DNA of 64,000 nucleotides from the NCBI RefSeq assembly GCF_040372045.1, contig NZ_BAABWH010000002.1. One strand, 5' to 3'. Under the pieces are notes generated by a model that made no database searches, had not been told where the DNA came from, and saw only the letters and a list, made by a program, of their open reading frames with translations. Each line of letters starts with the position of its first letter. Position 1 is the stretch's first letter. Source of the stretch: Thalassolituus sp006212115 (lineage in GTDB: Bacteria > Pseudomonadota > Gammaproteobacteria > Pseudomonadales > Oceanobacteraceae). The position numbers and the translations under genes are program-made. Shown here piece after piece: positions 44,467 to 53,409 of the stretch.

Positions 44467-45015
44467 ATGAAACTCATCATCCTCGACCGCGACGGTGTTC
44501 TTAACCAAGACTCCGATGCTTACGTAAAATCTGTGGATGAGTGGATTCCCATTCCGGGCAGCGCAGAAGCCGTGGGTAAGCTCTGCAAAGCGGGCTATAC
44601 CGTGGCCGTGGCGACGAACCAGAGCGGATTAGCGCGGGGCTACTTCGCTGAGACTGATCTCGCAGCCATGCACGATAAGATGATTGCTCTGGCCGCTGAG
44701 CATGGCGGTGAGTTTGCTCATATCGCTTATTGCCCGCACGGCCCAGACGATCACTGCGATTGCCGTAAACCATTACCCGGACTGATTCACCAGATTGAGC
44801 AAGCCTTAAGCACGTCGGCGAACGGCGCATGGATGATTGGTGATTCGATCCGCGATCTGGAAGCCGGGGCCGCTGCAGGCTGCCAGACGGCCCTTGTACG
44901 CACCGGCAAAGGCGAGAAAAGTGAGCACAAACTTACTTCGCATGACTCACTTTCAGAGGCTCCGATATTTAACGACCTCGCAGCCTTCGTAGACTGGCTT
45001 ATCGCCAATAACTAA
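44467..45015 (+). CDS. gmhB: D-glycero-beta-D-manno-heptose-1,7-bisphosphate 7-phosphatase
   Basis: A 182-aa HAD-family phosphatase from ATG 44467 with GGAG upstream. Motifs: LIILDRDGVLN (DxDG nucleophile), ATNQSGLARGYF, the zinc-type loop CPHGPDDHCDCRKPLPG (three Cys and one His) and MIGDSIRDLEAGAAAGC. It removes the 7-phosphate between the two HldE reactions in ADP-heptose synthesis, so it completes the pathway with hldE and hldD 22 kb away. gmhB next to glyS is usual in related genomes. Confidence 0.95.
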   Translation: MKLIILDRDGVLNQDSDAYVKSVDEWIPIPGSAEAVGKLCKAGYTVAVATNQSGLARGYFAETDLAAMHDKMIALAAEHGGEFAHIAYCPHGPDDHCDCRKPLPGLIHQIEQALSTSANGAWMIGDSIRDLEAGAAAGCQTALVRTGKGEKSEHKLTSHDSLSEAPIFNDLAAFVDWLIANN

Positions 45016-45094
45016 TACTAATCAGCTCCTATCCCGTTCGGCACAGATAGAAGCTGCTCAAATATCAAAGCCGTTTAACGACCGCAAAGGTCGC

Positions 45095-47077
45095 TCACTG
45101 TGGCTCCCAAGGAAGGGTGCCGGGCGCGGCATCGATAAAGTTAAGGTACTGCTCAAGGTGGTCGACCAGATCCCGAATCACCTCTTCTTTGCTACAACCA
45201 AACAAATCGTAATCCAGTGAGCCATGACGCAGATACACGTCCGCACGCCAGAAGGTTGCCGGTTTATCACCGGCAGTGCGGTAGTCGGGCGCTGAGTGCT
45301 CTGTCGCTTTCACCTGATAATAAAATTCGTCGACGCCATCACGCACCAACGTCATCGCCGCCTCGCCTGTGTCAGAGGTAACGTCGACATTCCAGCCGTG
45401 TGATGTCAGCTCTTCGCTGACCTCTTTCAGCGCCGGAACCACGACATCGTCGATAAAGGTCTCGATCTTGTTCACACCCGGAAACTTCATAATGCCGTGC
45501 AGACGCTTGCGCCAGTCTCCACCATCGCTGTGCGGACGTACCGGAGTAATCGCGCTGATCGAGGTATCCCGATGCCCTTCAATCACAAGCGCTCGCCAAA
45601 GACCCGCTACCGCCAACAACATAATAATAGCGAACGGCAGTGCACTGACGATGGTCATCGTCTGAAGAGCACTCAAACCGCCCGCCAACAACAACGCAGC
45701 GGCAATGCCGCCTTCCAGAAATGCCCAGAATACCCGCTGCCAGACTGGTGTCTCCAATAAACCACCAGAGGCAAGAGAGTCCACCACCAGAGAGCCGGAA
45801 TCCGACGATGTCACGAAGAAGGTAATGATGAGGAAGACGGTCACCAGAGACAGGAAGAACGACATCGGCAAGCGATCATAAAACTCAAACAAGGCTACCG
45901 CATGGTTGGCCTGCACCTCTCCGATGAGTGCTGTTTTGCCCTCTTCCATGATCATGTGTAGCGCGGTATCGCCAAAAATCGCAAACCACAGGAAGGTAAA
46001 GAAGGTTGGCACCGCGAGTACACCAAATACGAACTGGCGAATCGTCCGGCCGCGGCTGATCTTAGCAATAAACAAACCCACAAATGGCGCCCACGCTATC
46101 GTCCAGGCGAAGATAAAGAGCGTCCAGTTACCGATCCAGTCACTGTGGGTGTACGCCTGCATATTGAAGGTGCGCTCAACCACGCTGCCCAGATACGCCC
46201 CGGTGTTCTGCACCAGAGTATTAAGAATGTGAATGCTCGGCCCGACCGCGAACACGACCGCCATCAGAAATACCGCCAAGGCCATATTAAGCATCGACAG
46301 GTTCTTGATGCCCTTATCCATGCCCGCCACAACGGAGGCCGTGGCTGCCAGCGTAATCACCGCAATGGCAATCACCTGTACCGTCGTACTGATGGGTATA
46401 GCTGGCCATAAATAGTTGATACCGGCGTTGATCTGAGAAACCGACAACCCGAGGGTCGTCGCCAGGCCAAACATGGTTCCGAGAATGGCGAACGTATCGA
46501 CAACGTGCCCCGCCCAGCCGTGTATGCGATCGCCGATTAAGGGATACAATGCCGAACGCACAGACAAGGGAAGACCATGCCTGTAGGCGAAGTAAGCCAA
46601 CACTAACCCCATGAATCCGTAGATTCCCCAGATGTGTACGCCCCAGTGAAAGTAGGCAATCTGCATGGCTTCTTTGGCGGCCGGTACGGTTTCCGCGGCA
46701 CCGGCTGGCGGCGTTGAATAATGCAGTACCGGCTCGGCCACGCCGAAAAACAACAACGCAATGCCGTAGCCCGCAGAGAACAACATGGCAAACCAGGCAG
46801 GGAAACTGTACTCCGGCTCGGCATGATCGGAGCCAAGGCGAATGTTGCCCCAACTACTGAAGCCGACACACAGAATAAAGATAAGAAACACGGCCACCGC
46901 CAGCATATAAAACCAGCCAAAGGTTTGTGTGATCCAGGCCAGCATACTGCTGAATGCGCTGCCTGCCGCGTCGGGGTTAGAAATGGTGCCAATGATAAGA
47001 AGTGTTGCAACGACGATAGTAGGGACGGCAACGGGCATCAACAGCGTTGCCTGAATGCCCTTCTTTTCGAGGTTCAT
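45095..47077 (-). CDS. betT: BCCT-family (choline/betaine) transporter
   Basis: A 660-aa inner-membrane protein with about 12 transmembrane helices. It carries GYGIALLFFGVAEPVLHY, the aromatic substrate box WTLFIFAWTIAWAPFVGLFI followed by AKISRGRTIRQF, and FFVTSSDSGSLVVDSLASGG. A C-terminal cytosolic domain of about 150 residues (from ~510; FIDDVVVPALKEVSEELTSH) is typical of BetT-type choline/H+ symporters and absent from shorter BetP-like carriers. It imports choline or betaine for osmoprotection. No betA, betB or betI lies next to it. Choline specificity is inference from the long C-terminus. Confidence 0.9.
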   Translation of the reverse strand: MNLEKKGIQATLLMPVAVPTIVVATLLIIGTISNPDAAGSAFSSMLAWITQTFGWFYMLAVAVFLIFILCVGFSSWGNIRLGSDHAEPEYSFPAWFAMLFSAGYGIALLFFGVAEPVLHYSTPPAGAAETVPAAKEAMQIAYFHWGVHIWGIYGFMGLVLAYFAYRHGLPLSVRSALYPLIGDRIHGWAGHVVDTFAILGTMFGLATTLGLSVSQINAGINYLWPAIPISTTVQVIAIAVITLAATASVVAGMDKGIKNLSMLNMALAVFLMAVVFAVGPSIHILNTLVQNTGAYLGSVVERTFNMQAYTHSDWIGNWTLFIFAWTIAWAPFVGLFIAKISRGRTIRQFVFGVLAVPTFFTFLWFAIFGDTALHMIMEEGKTALIGEVQANHAVALFEFYDRLPMSFFLSLVTVFLIITFFVTSSDSGSLVVDSLASGGLLETPVWQRVFWAFLEGGIAAALLLAGGLSALQTMTIVSALPFAIIMLLAVAGLWRALVIEGHRDTSISAITPVRPHSDGGDWRKRLHGIMKFPGVNKIETFIDDVVVPALKEVSEELTSHGWNVDVTSDTGEAAMTLVRDGVDEFYYQVKATEHSAPDYRTAGDKPATFWRADVYLRHGSLDYDLFGCSKEEVIRDLVDHLEQYLNFIDAAPGTLPWEPQ

Positions 47078-47214
47078 TGAATTCTCCGGGTGAAAACGTA
47101 TCTATACCCTGACAAAGCCAGACACAGATAGCAAATCGGCTCTGATCAGATACACACCCCGCGTGCTACCATGCGAGCCATCCTCAATTCGAACCATCTA
47201 GTAAGGGGACGAAG

Positions 47215-47409
47215 ATGTTTATTGAAGTGACCGGGCTGTTCGGCATTCTTATTTTGATCGGCGATATATACGCCATTCTGAATACTGTTCAGGCTCGTAC
47301 CACCTTAGGAGTAAAAGCTGCCTGGATCGCCGCGATCCTGCTGTTACCAGTGGCCGGATTAATTGCATGGTTCTTGTTTGGCCCACGCGAGCCTAAAGTA
47401 GAAGCTTAA
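47215..47409 (+). CDS. Small PLDc_N-type membrane protein
   Basis: A 64-aa protein with two hydrophobic helices (FGILILIGDIYAILNTV and AAWIAAILLLPVAGLIAWFL) and a final FGPRE motif, the pattern of the phospholipase D nuclease N-terminal (PLDc_N) domain that occurs alone as small inner-membrane proteins. AAGGGG lies upstream. Function unknown. A terminator follows within 30 bases. Confidence 0.82.
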   Translation: MFIEVTGLFGILILIGDIYAILNTVQARTTLGVKAAWIAAILLLPVAGLIAWFLFGPREPKVEA

Positions 47410-47430
47410 AATAGAAGCCTGAAGCGATGA

Positions 47431-47461
47431 GTAAAAAGGGGCCCAACGGCCCCTTTTTTAT
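47431..47461. terminator. Bidirectional terminator between the PLDc_N and MscS genes
   Basis: AAAAAGGGGCC-CAAC-GGCCCCTTTTTT is a strong stem-loop with A and T runs, between convergent genes. Confidence 0.88.
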
Positions 47462-47481
47462 GCTTTTGGTTTAGCAGCGGT

Positions 47482-48924
47482 TTACGCGTCTGGCGCGTCA
47501 GCACTCGCCCGTTTTTCTGCTTCTTCAACCAATCGGACGTTAGCATTCGGTGCCTTGCCCTGCTTGTCCTCGCCAAAGTAGATAGTCTGGTGCGGGAACG
47601 GAATCTCAATATTGCGCGCATCAAATGCGATTTTCAGGCGGCGGTTGTACTCACGCCCAACGTTCCACTGCTGAATCGGTTTCGTCTTAATACGCGCTTT
47701 GATCATCACCGCGCTGTCCGCAAACTGATCCACTCCCATGACTTCGAGAGGCTCCAGAATCAATTCTTTGTATTTTTCGTCGGCGCGGAGATCTTCATCC
47801 ACCTCCCTCATCACGGCCACCACATCATCCGTGTTCTCACGGTACGCGACACCCACATCCATCAAGTAATAGCTGTAGTCTTTGGTCAGATTCGAGATGA
47901 TTGATACTTCACCAAAGGGGATGGTATGCACAGTACCGTCTAAATCGCGCATCTGGATTTTTCTGAGCGTTATTTTCTCAACCAACCCGAAGTGATCGTT
48001 AATCTTAACGACGTCGCCAATCTGAAGCAGATCTTCGAATACCACCGTTAAACCAGTCAGAAAGTCTTTCACTAGCGTCTGCGCACCAAAACCTACCGCA
48101 ATACCCAGTACACCGGCACCAGCCAGTAACGGCATGATATTGATGCCCACCTCGGACAGAACCACCATCACCGATAGCAGCGATAAGGTAATCAACAAAA
48201 TATTGCGGATGATGGGCGTAATCGTCTGAAAGCGGGAACTGTTCAACCGCTCGTGGCGGAACATCAAAGACTCGAGCAGCGCATTAACCCCTTCCCAGAT
48301 GCCCGCAAATACGACGGCCGCCAACGAAATAGACAGCACCGTACCCAGCAGGCTACCAAGGCCAGTCATGCTCTCTTCACCAAAATACACCGCAGCGACA
48401 TCAAGTGCGGCGTAACCCACCAGAATCAGACCGACCGCGTAACCCGCAATCCGCTGGATCATGAACACCGAACTGAAGCGTTCTTTGTCCCAATTCAGGC
48501 GCTTGCGCAGCCGCGTAAGTCGGTTATTTAAAAAACGGCTCAAGAAACCATTCAGGAAAATCCCCACCATAACCAATAAGGTCGTGACACCAAACGCCAG
48601 TACGTCGCCAATCAGATTTTCTGGCAGGCCGTAACTCTCGGTCAGCGCTGTGAATTCACTGAGAACACCACTGCCCGTGCCGTCCAAGCCAAATACCGAC
48701 GTCAACTCAGGTTCCGGCTCAGGCTCGGTATTCAGCATCAACTGCAACTTATCAATGAACGCCTGGCGTTCCGTCTCGCTCTCAAGAGTGCCGATCAGAT
48801 CTTCTATTGCTGCACGATCAACCTGCTCTGAAGAACCTGAACTCTGCTCATCAGCCGTCTCGGCCATCAGATTCATTGAAAAGAAAGACAGCACAGCAAA
48901 CAGGCATACCGCCAATAAACGCAT
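47482..48924 (-). CDS. MscS-family mechanosensitive channel
   Basis: A 480-aa protein from ATG 48924, which has GGAG six bases upstream and begins a clean signal peptide (MRLLAVCLFAVLSFFSMNLM). After an acidic periplasmic stretch (~22-85) it has transmembrane helices near 100-125, 155-175, 190-215, 240-260 and the pore helix 265-290 (LLAGAGVLGIAVGFGAQTLV then KDFLTG). The MscS beta domain follows (VFEDLLQIGDVVKIN, TIPFGEVSIISNLTKDYSYY) and a C-terminal domain ending with IPFPHQTIYFGED. It releases solutes under hypo-osmotic shock. It is larger than E. coli MscS (286) and closer to YnaI/YbdG-size relatives. Confidence 0.93.
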   Translation of the reverse strand: MRLLAVCLFAVLSFFSMNLMAETADEQSSGSSEQVDRAAIEDLIGTLESETERQAFIDKLQLMLNTEPEPEPELTSVFGLDGTGSGVLSEFTALTESYGLPENLIGDVLAFGVTTLLVMVGIFLNGFLSRFLNNRLTRLRKRLNWDKERFSSVFMIQRIAGYAVGLILVGYAALDVAAVYFGEESMTGLGSLLGTVLSISLAAVVFAGIWEGVNALLESLMFRHERLNSSRFQTITPIIRNILLITLSLLSVMVVLSEVGINIMPLLAGAGVLGIAVGFGAQTLVKDFLTGLTVVFEDLLQIGDVVKINDHFGLVEKITLRKIQMRDLDGTVHTIPFGEVSIISNLTKDYSYYLMDVGVAYRENTDDVVAVMREVDEDLRADEKYKELILEPLEVMGVDQFADSAVMIKARIKTKPIQQWNVGREYNRRLKIAFDARNIEIPFPHQTIYFGEDKQGKAPNANVRLVEEAEKRASADAPDA

Positions 48925-49093
48925 AACTCGCTCCATAAATATCGTAACAATACCGACCATCAGATTATCGATGGGTTCACCCACTGGCCATCGTGCCCAC
49001 TCAAAGCGGCCAAAAGGTCATTGTGACAGTACTCATAACTTAGCTATAACTAAAGTCATCACCGAATAATAATTACCTGAACAGGAAGATCCC

Positions 49094-49966
49094 ATGAGTG
49101 CTACCGCTGACATCGCCACCGCTAACATCTCCACAGGGGACTCGCACGAACACAGTGATAAGGCCATTGTGGTGCGCCGCATGGATTTCAGCTTCGATGC
49201 AGTCGACACCATGGACTGGTACCGGGATAACCCTATCCTGACGGCTTTTATTGCAGTCCTGTCAGGTACTTTCCCACCCGGTGAGCAGATGTTTATTGAA
49301 TCGGTACGTCATTTCAAAGAACGGGTAACCGATCCCAAGCTCCTCGACGACGTACGCGACTTCACCCGGCAAGAAGCCCACCATACCAACCAGCACAAAC
49401 TCGCCAACGAAAAGCTGGAGTCGCTCGGCTGGAAGGCACAGAAGATAGAAAAACGCGTCGAGAAAGCCATCGCCTTACTTAATGCAAAACGCTCCAAGCG
49501 CGAGCGTTTAGCGGCGACCGTCTGTCTTGAGCACATCACCGCGATCGTTGCAGAGTATGTACTCACTCACCCCAAACAGCTTGAAGGCATGCACCCTTCG
49601 ATCAAATACATGATGATCTGGCATGCCATCGAAGAGATAGAACACAAATCTGTTGCCTTCGACGTCTACATCACAACAGGCGGGAAACGCAAAATGCTCT
49701 ACCGCATCATGCGCGCCATAGCGGTACTCTTCCCTACCCTGACCATTGCCCGGACCATCTACCTGTTGTGGGCCGCGCGGCGTATGCCAAGCTGGGCGCA
49801 GATCAAAGAAGCCTGGACCATGCTGTTTGGAGATGAAGGTATGTTCACCTGCATCAAAGAACCCTTCAAAGACTTCTACCGGGAGGACTTCCATCCGGAA
49901 GATCACGACAACCGCGAACTGATCAACAAATGGAAGGCAGAGATAGAAACCTACCGTGCCGGATAA
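49094..49966 (+). CDS. Predicted metal-dependent hydrolase (PF10118-like)
   Basis: A 290-aa helical protein. AGGAAGAT precedes the ATG. Conserved acidic/His motifs are FPPGEQMFIESVRH, RDFTRQEAHHTNQHKLAN, VCLEHITAIVAEY and WHAIEEIEHKSVAFDVY. They look like four ligands of a ferritin-like di-metal centre, as in the COG3687 'predicted metal-dependent hydrolase' family. One hydrophobic segment (IAVLFPTLTIARTIYLLWAA) may touch the membrane. Members are common in oil-degrading and marine bacteria; the substrate is not established. Confidence 0.88.
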   Translation: MSATADIATANISTGDSHEHSDKAIVVRRMDFSFDAVDTMDWYRDNPILTAFIAVLSGTFPPGEQMFIESVRHFKERVTDPKLLDDVRDFTRQEAHHTNQHKLANEKLESLGWKAQKIEKRVEKAIALLNAKRSKRERLAATVCLEHITAIVAEYVLTHPKQLEGMHPSIKYMMIWHAIEEIEHKSVAFDVYITTGGKRKMLYRIMRAIAVLFPTLTIARTIYLLWAARRMPSWAQIKEAWTMLFGDEGMFTCIKEPFKDFYREDFHPEDHDNRELINKWKAEIETYRAG

Positions 49967-49997
49967 AGATCACGTAGCCCTTTATTGCCAAAGGCAG

Positions 49998-50774
49998 TCA
50001 GTCGAGAAAGAACTTAGCGCGCTGTAAGTAAGACTGCCGATCCGACAGGCCATTGTAGCCGCCGTTTACGCGGCGAGTGATTCCGAGCAGATCATCATGG
50101 TCTGCTCTCTCCTCCAACTGCCGCGTTTGCCAGAACCACAAACTTACCTTCAGAGCATGCTCAGGCGTGGAAAGCAGCTCTGGCCAATCAGGATCAGTCG
50201 TATCGATGCCCGCATATGCCGCGTACTTTTCGTAATTGTAACGGCCGGTCAGTTGAATCAGCCCCCTGCCTTTGAAACGTACACCGTCACCGGGCTCTGT
50301 ATTACCCAGATCCGCGCGTCCCTCATACGCTTCACCAGACGCCAGCTCCTCGGTGTAATGCAGCGACAGGCTCTCATGACCAATCTGGGCCAGAAAATGC
50401 GCCAGTCGACGGGGGCTGGAAATTGGACCGTCTTGCTCACTCGCATCACTCATCAAAGGGAAGTAGGTTTCAATCCTGGCAAGCGGTGCAGTGGGCATCA
50501 CCGCCGCAAGACAATCGCCCGAAAAGACTTTGGGCTGGAGGCCTTTCAGAGCACGTAACGTGCGTCCGTTCGGGTCGACTCGTCCATCGGGCCTGTTCAA
50601 CCCCACTGCGCCACGCTGGAATGCATCAATAACACTGATGGTCGCGGGGCCAATCAAGCCATCAACTACAAGAGGTTTGTCTGGCTTCAGGGCCTGGTTC
50701 AACGCTGCCTGAACAATACGCACGTCAGACTTCATATTTACGCCGTCAGCGCCAACACTGCATTGAATACACAT
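49998..50774 (-). CDS. GH19 endolysin-like protein with peptidoglycan-binding domain
   Basis: A 258-aa protein. Residues ~8-80 are a peptidoglycan-binding-type repeat (CSVGADGVNMKSDVRIVQAA, DGLIGPATISVIDAFQRG). Residues ~90-258 are a GH19 chitinase/lysozyme domain with the catalytic Glu region FLAQIGHESLSLHYTEELAS, and YEGRADLGNTEPGDGVRFKG then RGLIQLTGRYNYEKYA. There is no signal peptide. This architecture is that of phage endolysins, but no phage genes lie around it, so it looks like a lone acquired lysin. It may cut the cell wall if released or delivered by a holin elsewhere. Confidence 0.9.
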   Translation of the reverse strand: MCIQCSVGADGVNMKSDVRIVQAALNQALKPDKPLVVDGLIGPATISVIDAFQRGAVGLNRPDGRVDPNGRTLRALKGLQPKVFSGDCLAAVMPTAPLARIETYFPLMSDASEQDGPISSPRRLAHFLAQIGHESLSLHYTEELASGEAYEGRADLGNTEPGDGVRFKGRGLIQLTGRYNYEKYAAYAGIDTTDPDWPELLSTPEHALKVSLWFWQTRQLEERADHDDLLGITRRVNGGYNGLSDRQSYLQRAKFFLD

Positions 50775-50923
50775 AGCACACTCCTTTGCTCAAAAACCCG
50801 TTCTGGGCTCATACAGGCCCGCTAGCTCTCCTTCCATGATTACTGAGGCGCATCGTTTACTCAATGCTTTCGGCATGTCCTCACGCGCCACTGCGGACGT
50901 TGTTTAGACAGCATGAGCCAAAA

Positions 50924-50963
50924 ACAAAAAAGCCCCACCTGACGTTCGTCAGACGGGGCTTCT
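50924..50963 (-). terminator. Terminator of the dnaA-gyrB gene string
   Basis: On the minus strand AGCCCC-GT-CTGACG-AA-CGTCAG-GT-GGGGCT is followed by TTTTTGTTTTT. The long GC-rich stem lies 30 bases past the gyrB stop. Confidence 0.88.
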
Positions 50964-50991
50964 CAGATTCACTCGAAGTAACCAACCCAGA

Positions 50992-53409
50992 TCAGAAATC
51001 CAGGTTCGCTACATTCAGTGCATTCGCTTCAATGAAGGCACGGCGTGGTTCTACATCGTCACCCATCAGCGTAGTAAACATCTTATCGGCGCCGATGGCG
51101 TCTTCGATGCTGACCTGAAGCATACGGCGTGTTTCTGGGTCCATGGTGGTTTCCCAAAGCTGCTCTGGGTTCATCTCACCCAGACCTTTGTAGCGCTGAA
51201 TGTTGAAGCCCTTCTGCGCTTCATGAAGCAGCCACTTAACCGCATCCCAGAAGTCGTTGATTACGTGAACACGTTCGCCACGCTGAATGTAGGCGCCCTC
51301 TTCCAGCGTCTCAGCCAGTTTCTCGCTCATGCTCGCGAGCTTGTTGTAGCCGTTGCCACCGAAGAATTCGACATCGAGAATGTAATCACGCGCCATACCG
51401 TGGGTGATGACTTTAACGTCGACGTTGTATGTGTCGCGCTCTGCGTCTTTGACGATAGCAACTTCAAAGTGCGAGCCACTGCGGCCAGCATCGGGCAGTT
51501 GCTCACGCAGCTTGCCGACCCATTCGGTCATGGCGGCTTCGCTGCTCATCATCTCGGTGGTGACACGTGGCAAAGTCAGCATCAGGTGCAGAATTTCTTT
51601 ACGCACCAGGTTGGCCATGCGATCCACGGTTTCCTGAGCTGAGCGGTACTGATCAACAATCTCTGCGAAGGCTGTGTCAGAGATCGCTGGAGCGCCCTCA
51701 GAAGGGTGCAGAGCGGCTTTCTCAAGTGCGATGTGGGTAAGGTAGCTCTCCATCGCTTCCTCGTCCTTAATGTACTGCTCCTGCTTACCACGCTTGATCT
51801 TGTACAGCGGTGGCTGGGCAATATAGACGTGGCCGCGTTCAATGATTTCTGGCATCTGACGGAAGAAGAAGGTCAACAGCAGCGTACGGATGTGCGCACC
51901 GTCGACGTCGGCATCGGTCATGATGATAATTCGGTGGTAACGCAGTTTATCCGGATCAAACTCTTCACGGCCGATACCACAACCCAATGCGGTGATCAGT
52001 GTGCCGACTTCGGCTGAAGACAGCATCTTGTCGAAACGCGCTTTTTCTACGTTCAGGATCTTACCTTTCAGAGGCAGAATCGCCTGGGTCCGGCGGTCAC
52101 GGCCCTGCTTAGCAGAACCACCCGCAGAGTCACCCTCCACCAGGTACACTTCGGAGAGTGCCGGGTCTTTTTCCTGACAGTCTGCCAGCTTACCCGGCAG
52201 ACCTGCGATATCGAGCGCACCCTTACGACGGGTCATCTCACGTGCTTTACGCGCCGCTTCACGGGCCCGGGCAGCATCAATCATTTTGCCAACAAGCTCT
52301 TTCGCCTGTTGTGGGTTTTCCAGCAGGAAGTCCTGGAACTGACGCCCCATTTCCTGCTCAACGGCAGGCTTAACTTCGCTGGAAACCAGCTTATCTTTGG
52401 TCTGTGAACTGAACTTAGGATCAGGCACCTTCACCGAAATAATCGCCGTGAGACCCTCACGAGCGTCATCACCTGTGGTCGATACCTTGGCTTTCTTATC
52501 CAGGCCTTCCTGAGTGATGTAAGAGTTCAGAGAACGGGTCAGCGCGGCGCGGAAACCCGCGAGGTGCGTACCACCGTCACGCTGTGGAATATTGTTGGTA
52601 TAGCAGTGAATGCTTTCCTGGAAACCATCGTTCCACTGCATTGCTACTTCAACGCCGATACCGTCTTCACGCTGCTCTGTCATAAAGTGGAACACTTCAC
52701 TGACAGGGGTTTTGCCTTCATTCAGGAAGCCCACGAATGAACCAAGACCACCTTCGAATTCAAATACATCTTCTTTGTCTGAGCGCTCATCCTTCATATG
52801 AATGCGCACACCAGAGTTCAGGAACGACAGCTCACGCAAGCGTTTAGCCAGATAATCGTAGCTGAATTCGGTCTTGGTGAAGGTCTCTTTTGATGGCAGG
52901 AAGGTGATCGCCGTACCCGTCGTGTCGGATACACCGACTTCTTTTAGTGGGTAATCAGGCACACCGTGAGTGTATTCCTGCTCAAACAGCTTACCGCTAC
53001 GACGGATGGTCAGTTTCAGCTTCTCGGACAGCGCGTTTACTACTGAGACACCCACGCCGTGGAGACCACCGGAAACCTTATAGGAGTTATCATCGAACTT
53101 ACCGCCCGCGTGGAGTACCGTCAGAATAACCTCTGCAGCCGATACGCCCTCTTCCGGGTGAAGTTCGGTAGGAATACCGCGACCGTTGTCGGAAACAGTG
53201 ATGGAGTTATCCTGATGAATAACCACCTCTACCGTATCACAGTGACCCGCCAGCGCTTCGTCGATTGAGTTATCAACCACCTCGAATACCATGTGGTGGA
53301 GACCGGTACCGTCATCGGTATCGCCGATATACATCCCTGGACGCTTACGTACCGCATCGAGGCCTTTAAGAACCTTAATACTGGACGAATCGTAACTCTG
53401 ATCACTCAT
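50992..53409 (-). CDS. gyrB: DNA gyrase subunit B
   Basis: An 805-aa GHKL ATPase subunit that powers negative supercoiling. ATG 53409 (MSDQSYDSSSIKVLKGLDAV) was preferred to the ATG three codons earlier because AGAGGA lies about 9 bases upstream of it and overlaps the earlier one. It overlaps the recF stop as ATGA. Motifs: EVVDNSIDEALAGHCD, DNGRGIPTELHPEEG, GGKFDDNSYKVSGGLHGVGV, TOPRIM LVEGDSAGGSAKQGRDRRTQ, DADVDGAHIRTLLLTFFFRQ and C-terminal QRYKGLGEMNPEQLWETTMD. It contains the long insertion typical of gammaproteobacterial GyrB (E. coli 804 aa). Confidence 0.98.
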   Translation of the reverse strand: MSDQSYDSSSIKVLKGLDAVRKRPGMYIGDTDDGTGLHHMVFEVVDNSIDEALAGHCDTVEVVIHQDNSITVSDNGRGIPTELHPEEGVSAAEVILTVLHAGGKFDDNSYKVSGGLHGVGVSVVNALSEKLKLTIRRSGKLFEQEYTHGVPDYPLKEVGVSDTTGTAITFLPSKETFTKTEFSYDYLAKRLRELSFLNSGVRIHMKDERSDKEDVFEFEGGLGSFVGFLNEGKTPVSEVFHFMTEQREDGIGVEVAMQWNDGFQESIHCYTNNIPQRDGGTHLAGFRAALTRSLNSYITQEGLDKKAKVSTTGDDAREGLTAIISVKVPDPKFSSQTKDKLVSSEVKPAVEQEMGRQFQDFLLENPQQAKELVGKMIDAARAREAARKAREMTRRKGALDIAGLPGKLADCQEKDPALSEVYLVEGDSAGGSAKQGRDRRTQAILPLKGKILNVEKARFDKMLSSAEVGTLITALGCGIGREEFDPDKLRYHRIIIMTDADVDGAHIRTLLLTFFFRQMPEIIERGHVYIAQPPLYKIKRGKQEQYIKDEEAMESYLTHIALEKAALHPSEGAPAISDTAFAEIVDQYRSAQETVDRMANLVRKEILHLMLTLPRVTTEMMSSEAAMTEWVGKLREQLPDAGRSGSHFEVAIVKDAERDTYNVDVKVITHGMARDYILDVEFFGGNGYNKLASMSEKLAETLEEGAYIQRGERVHVINDFWDAVKWLLHEAQKGFNIQRYKGLGEMNPEQLWETTMDPETRRMLQVSIEDAIGADKMFTTLMGDDVEPRRAFIEANALNVANLDF

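Noticed and set aside
49998..50774. Prophage
   Set aside because: Only a lysin-like gene is present; no integrase, capsid, tail or holin genes lie around it.
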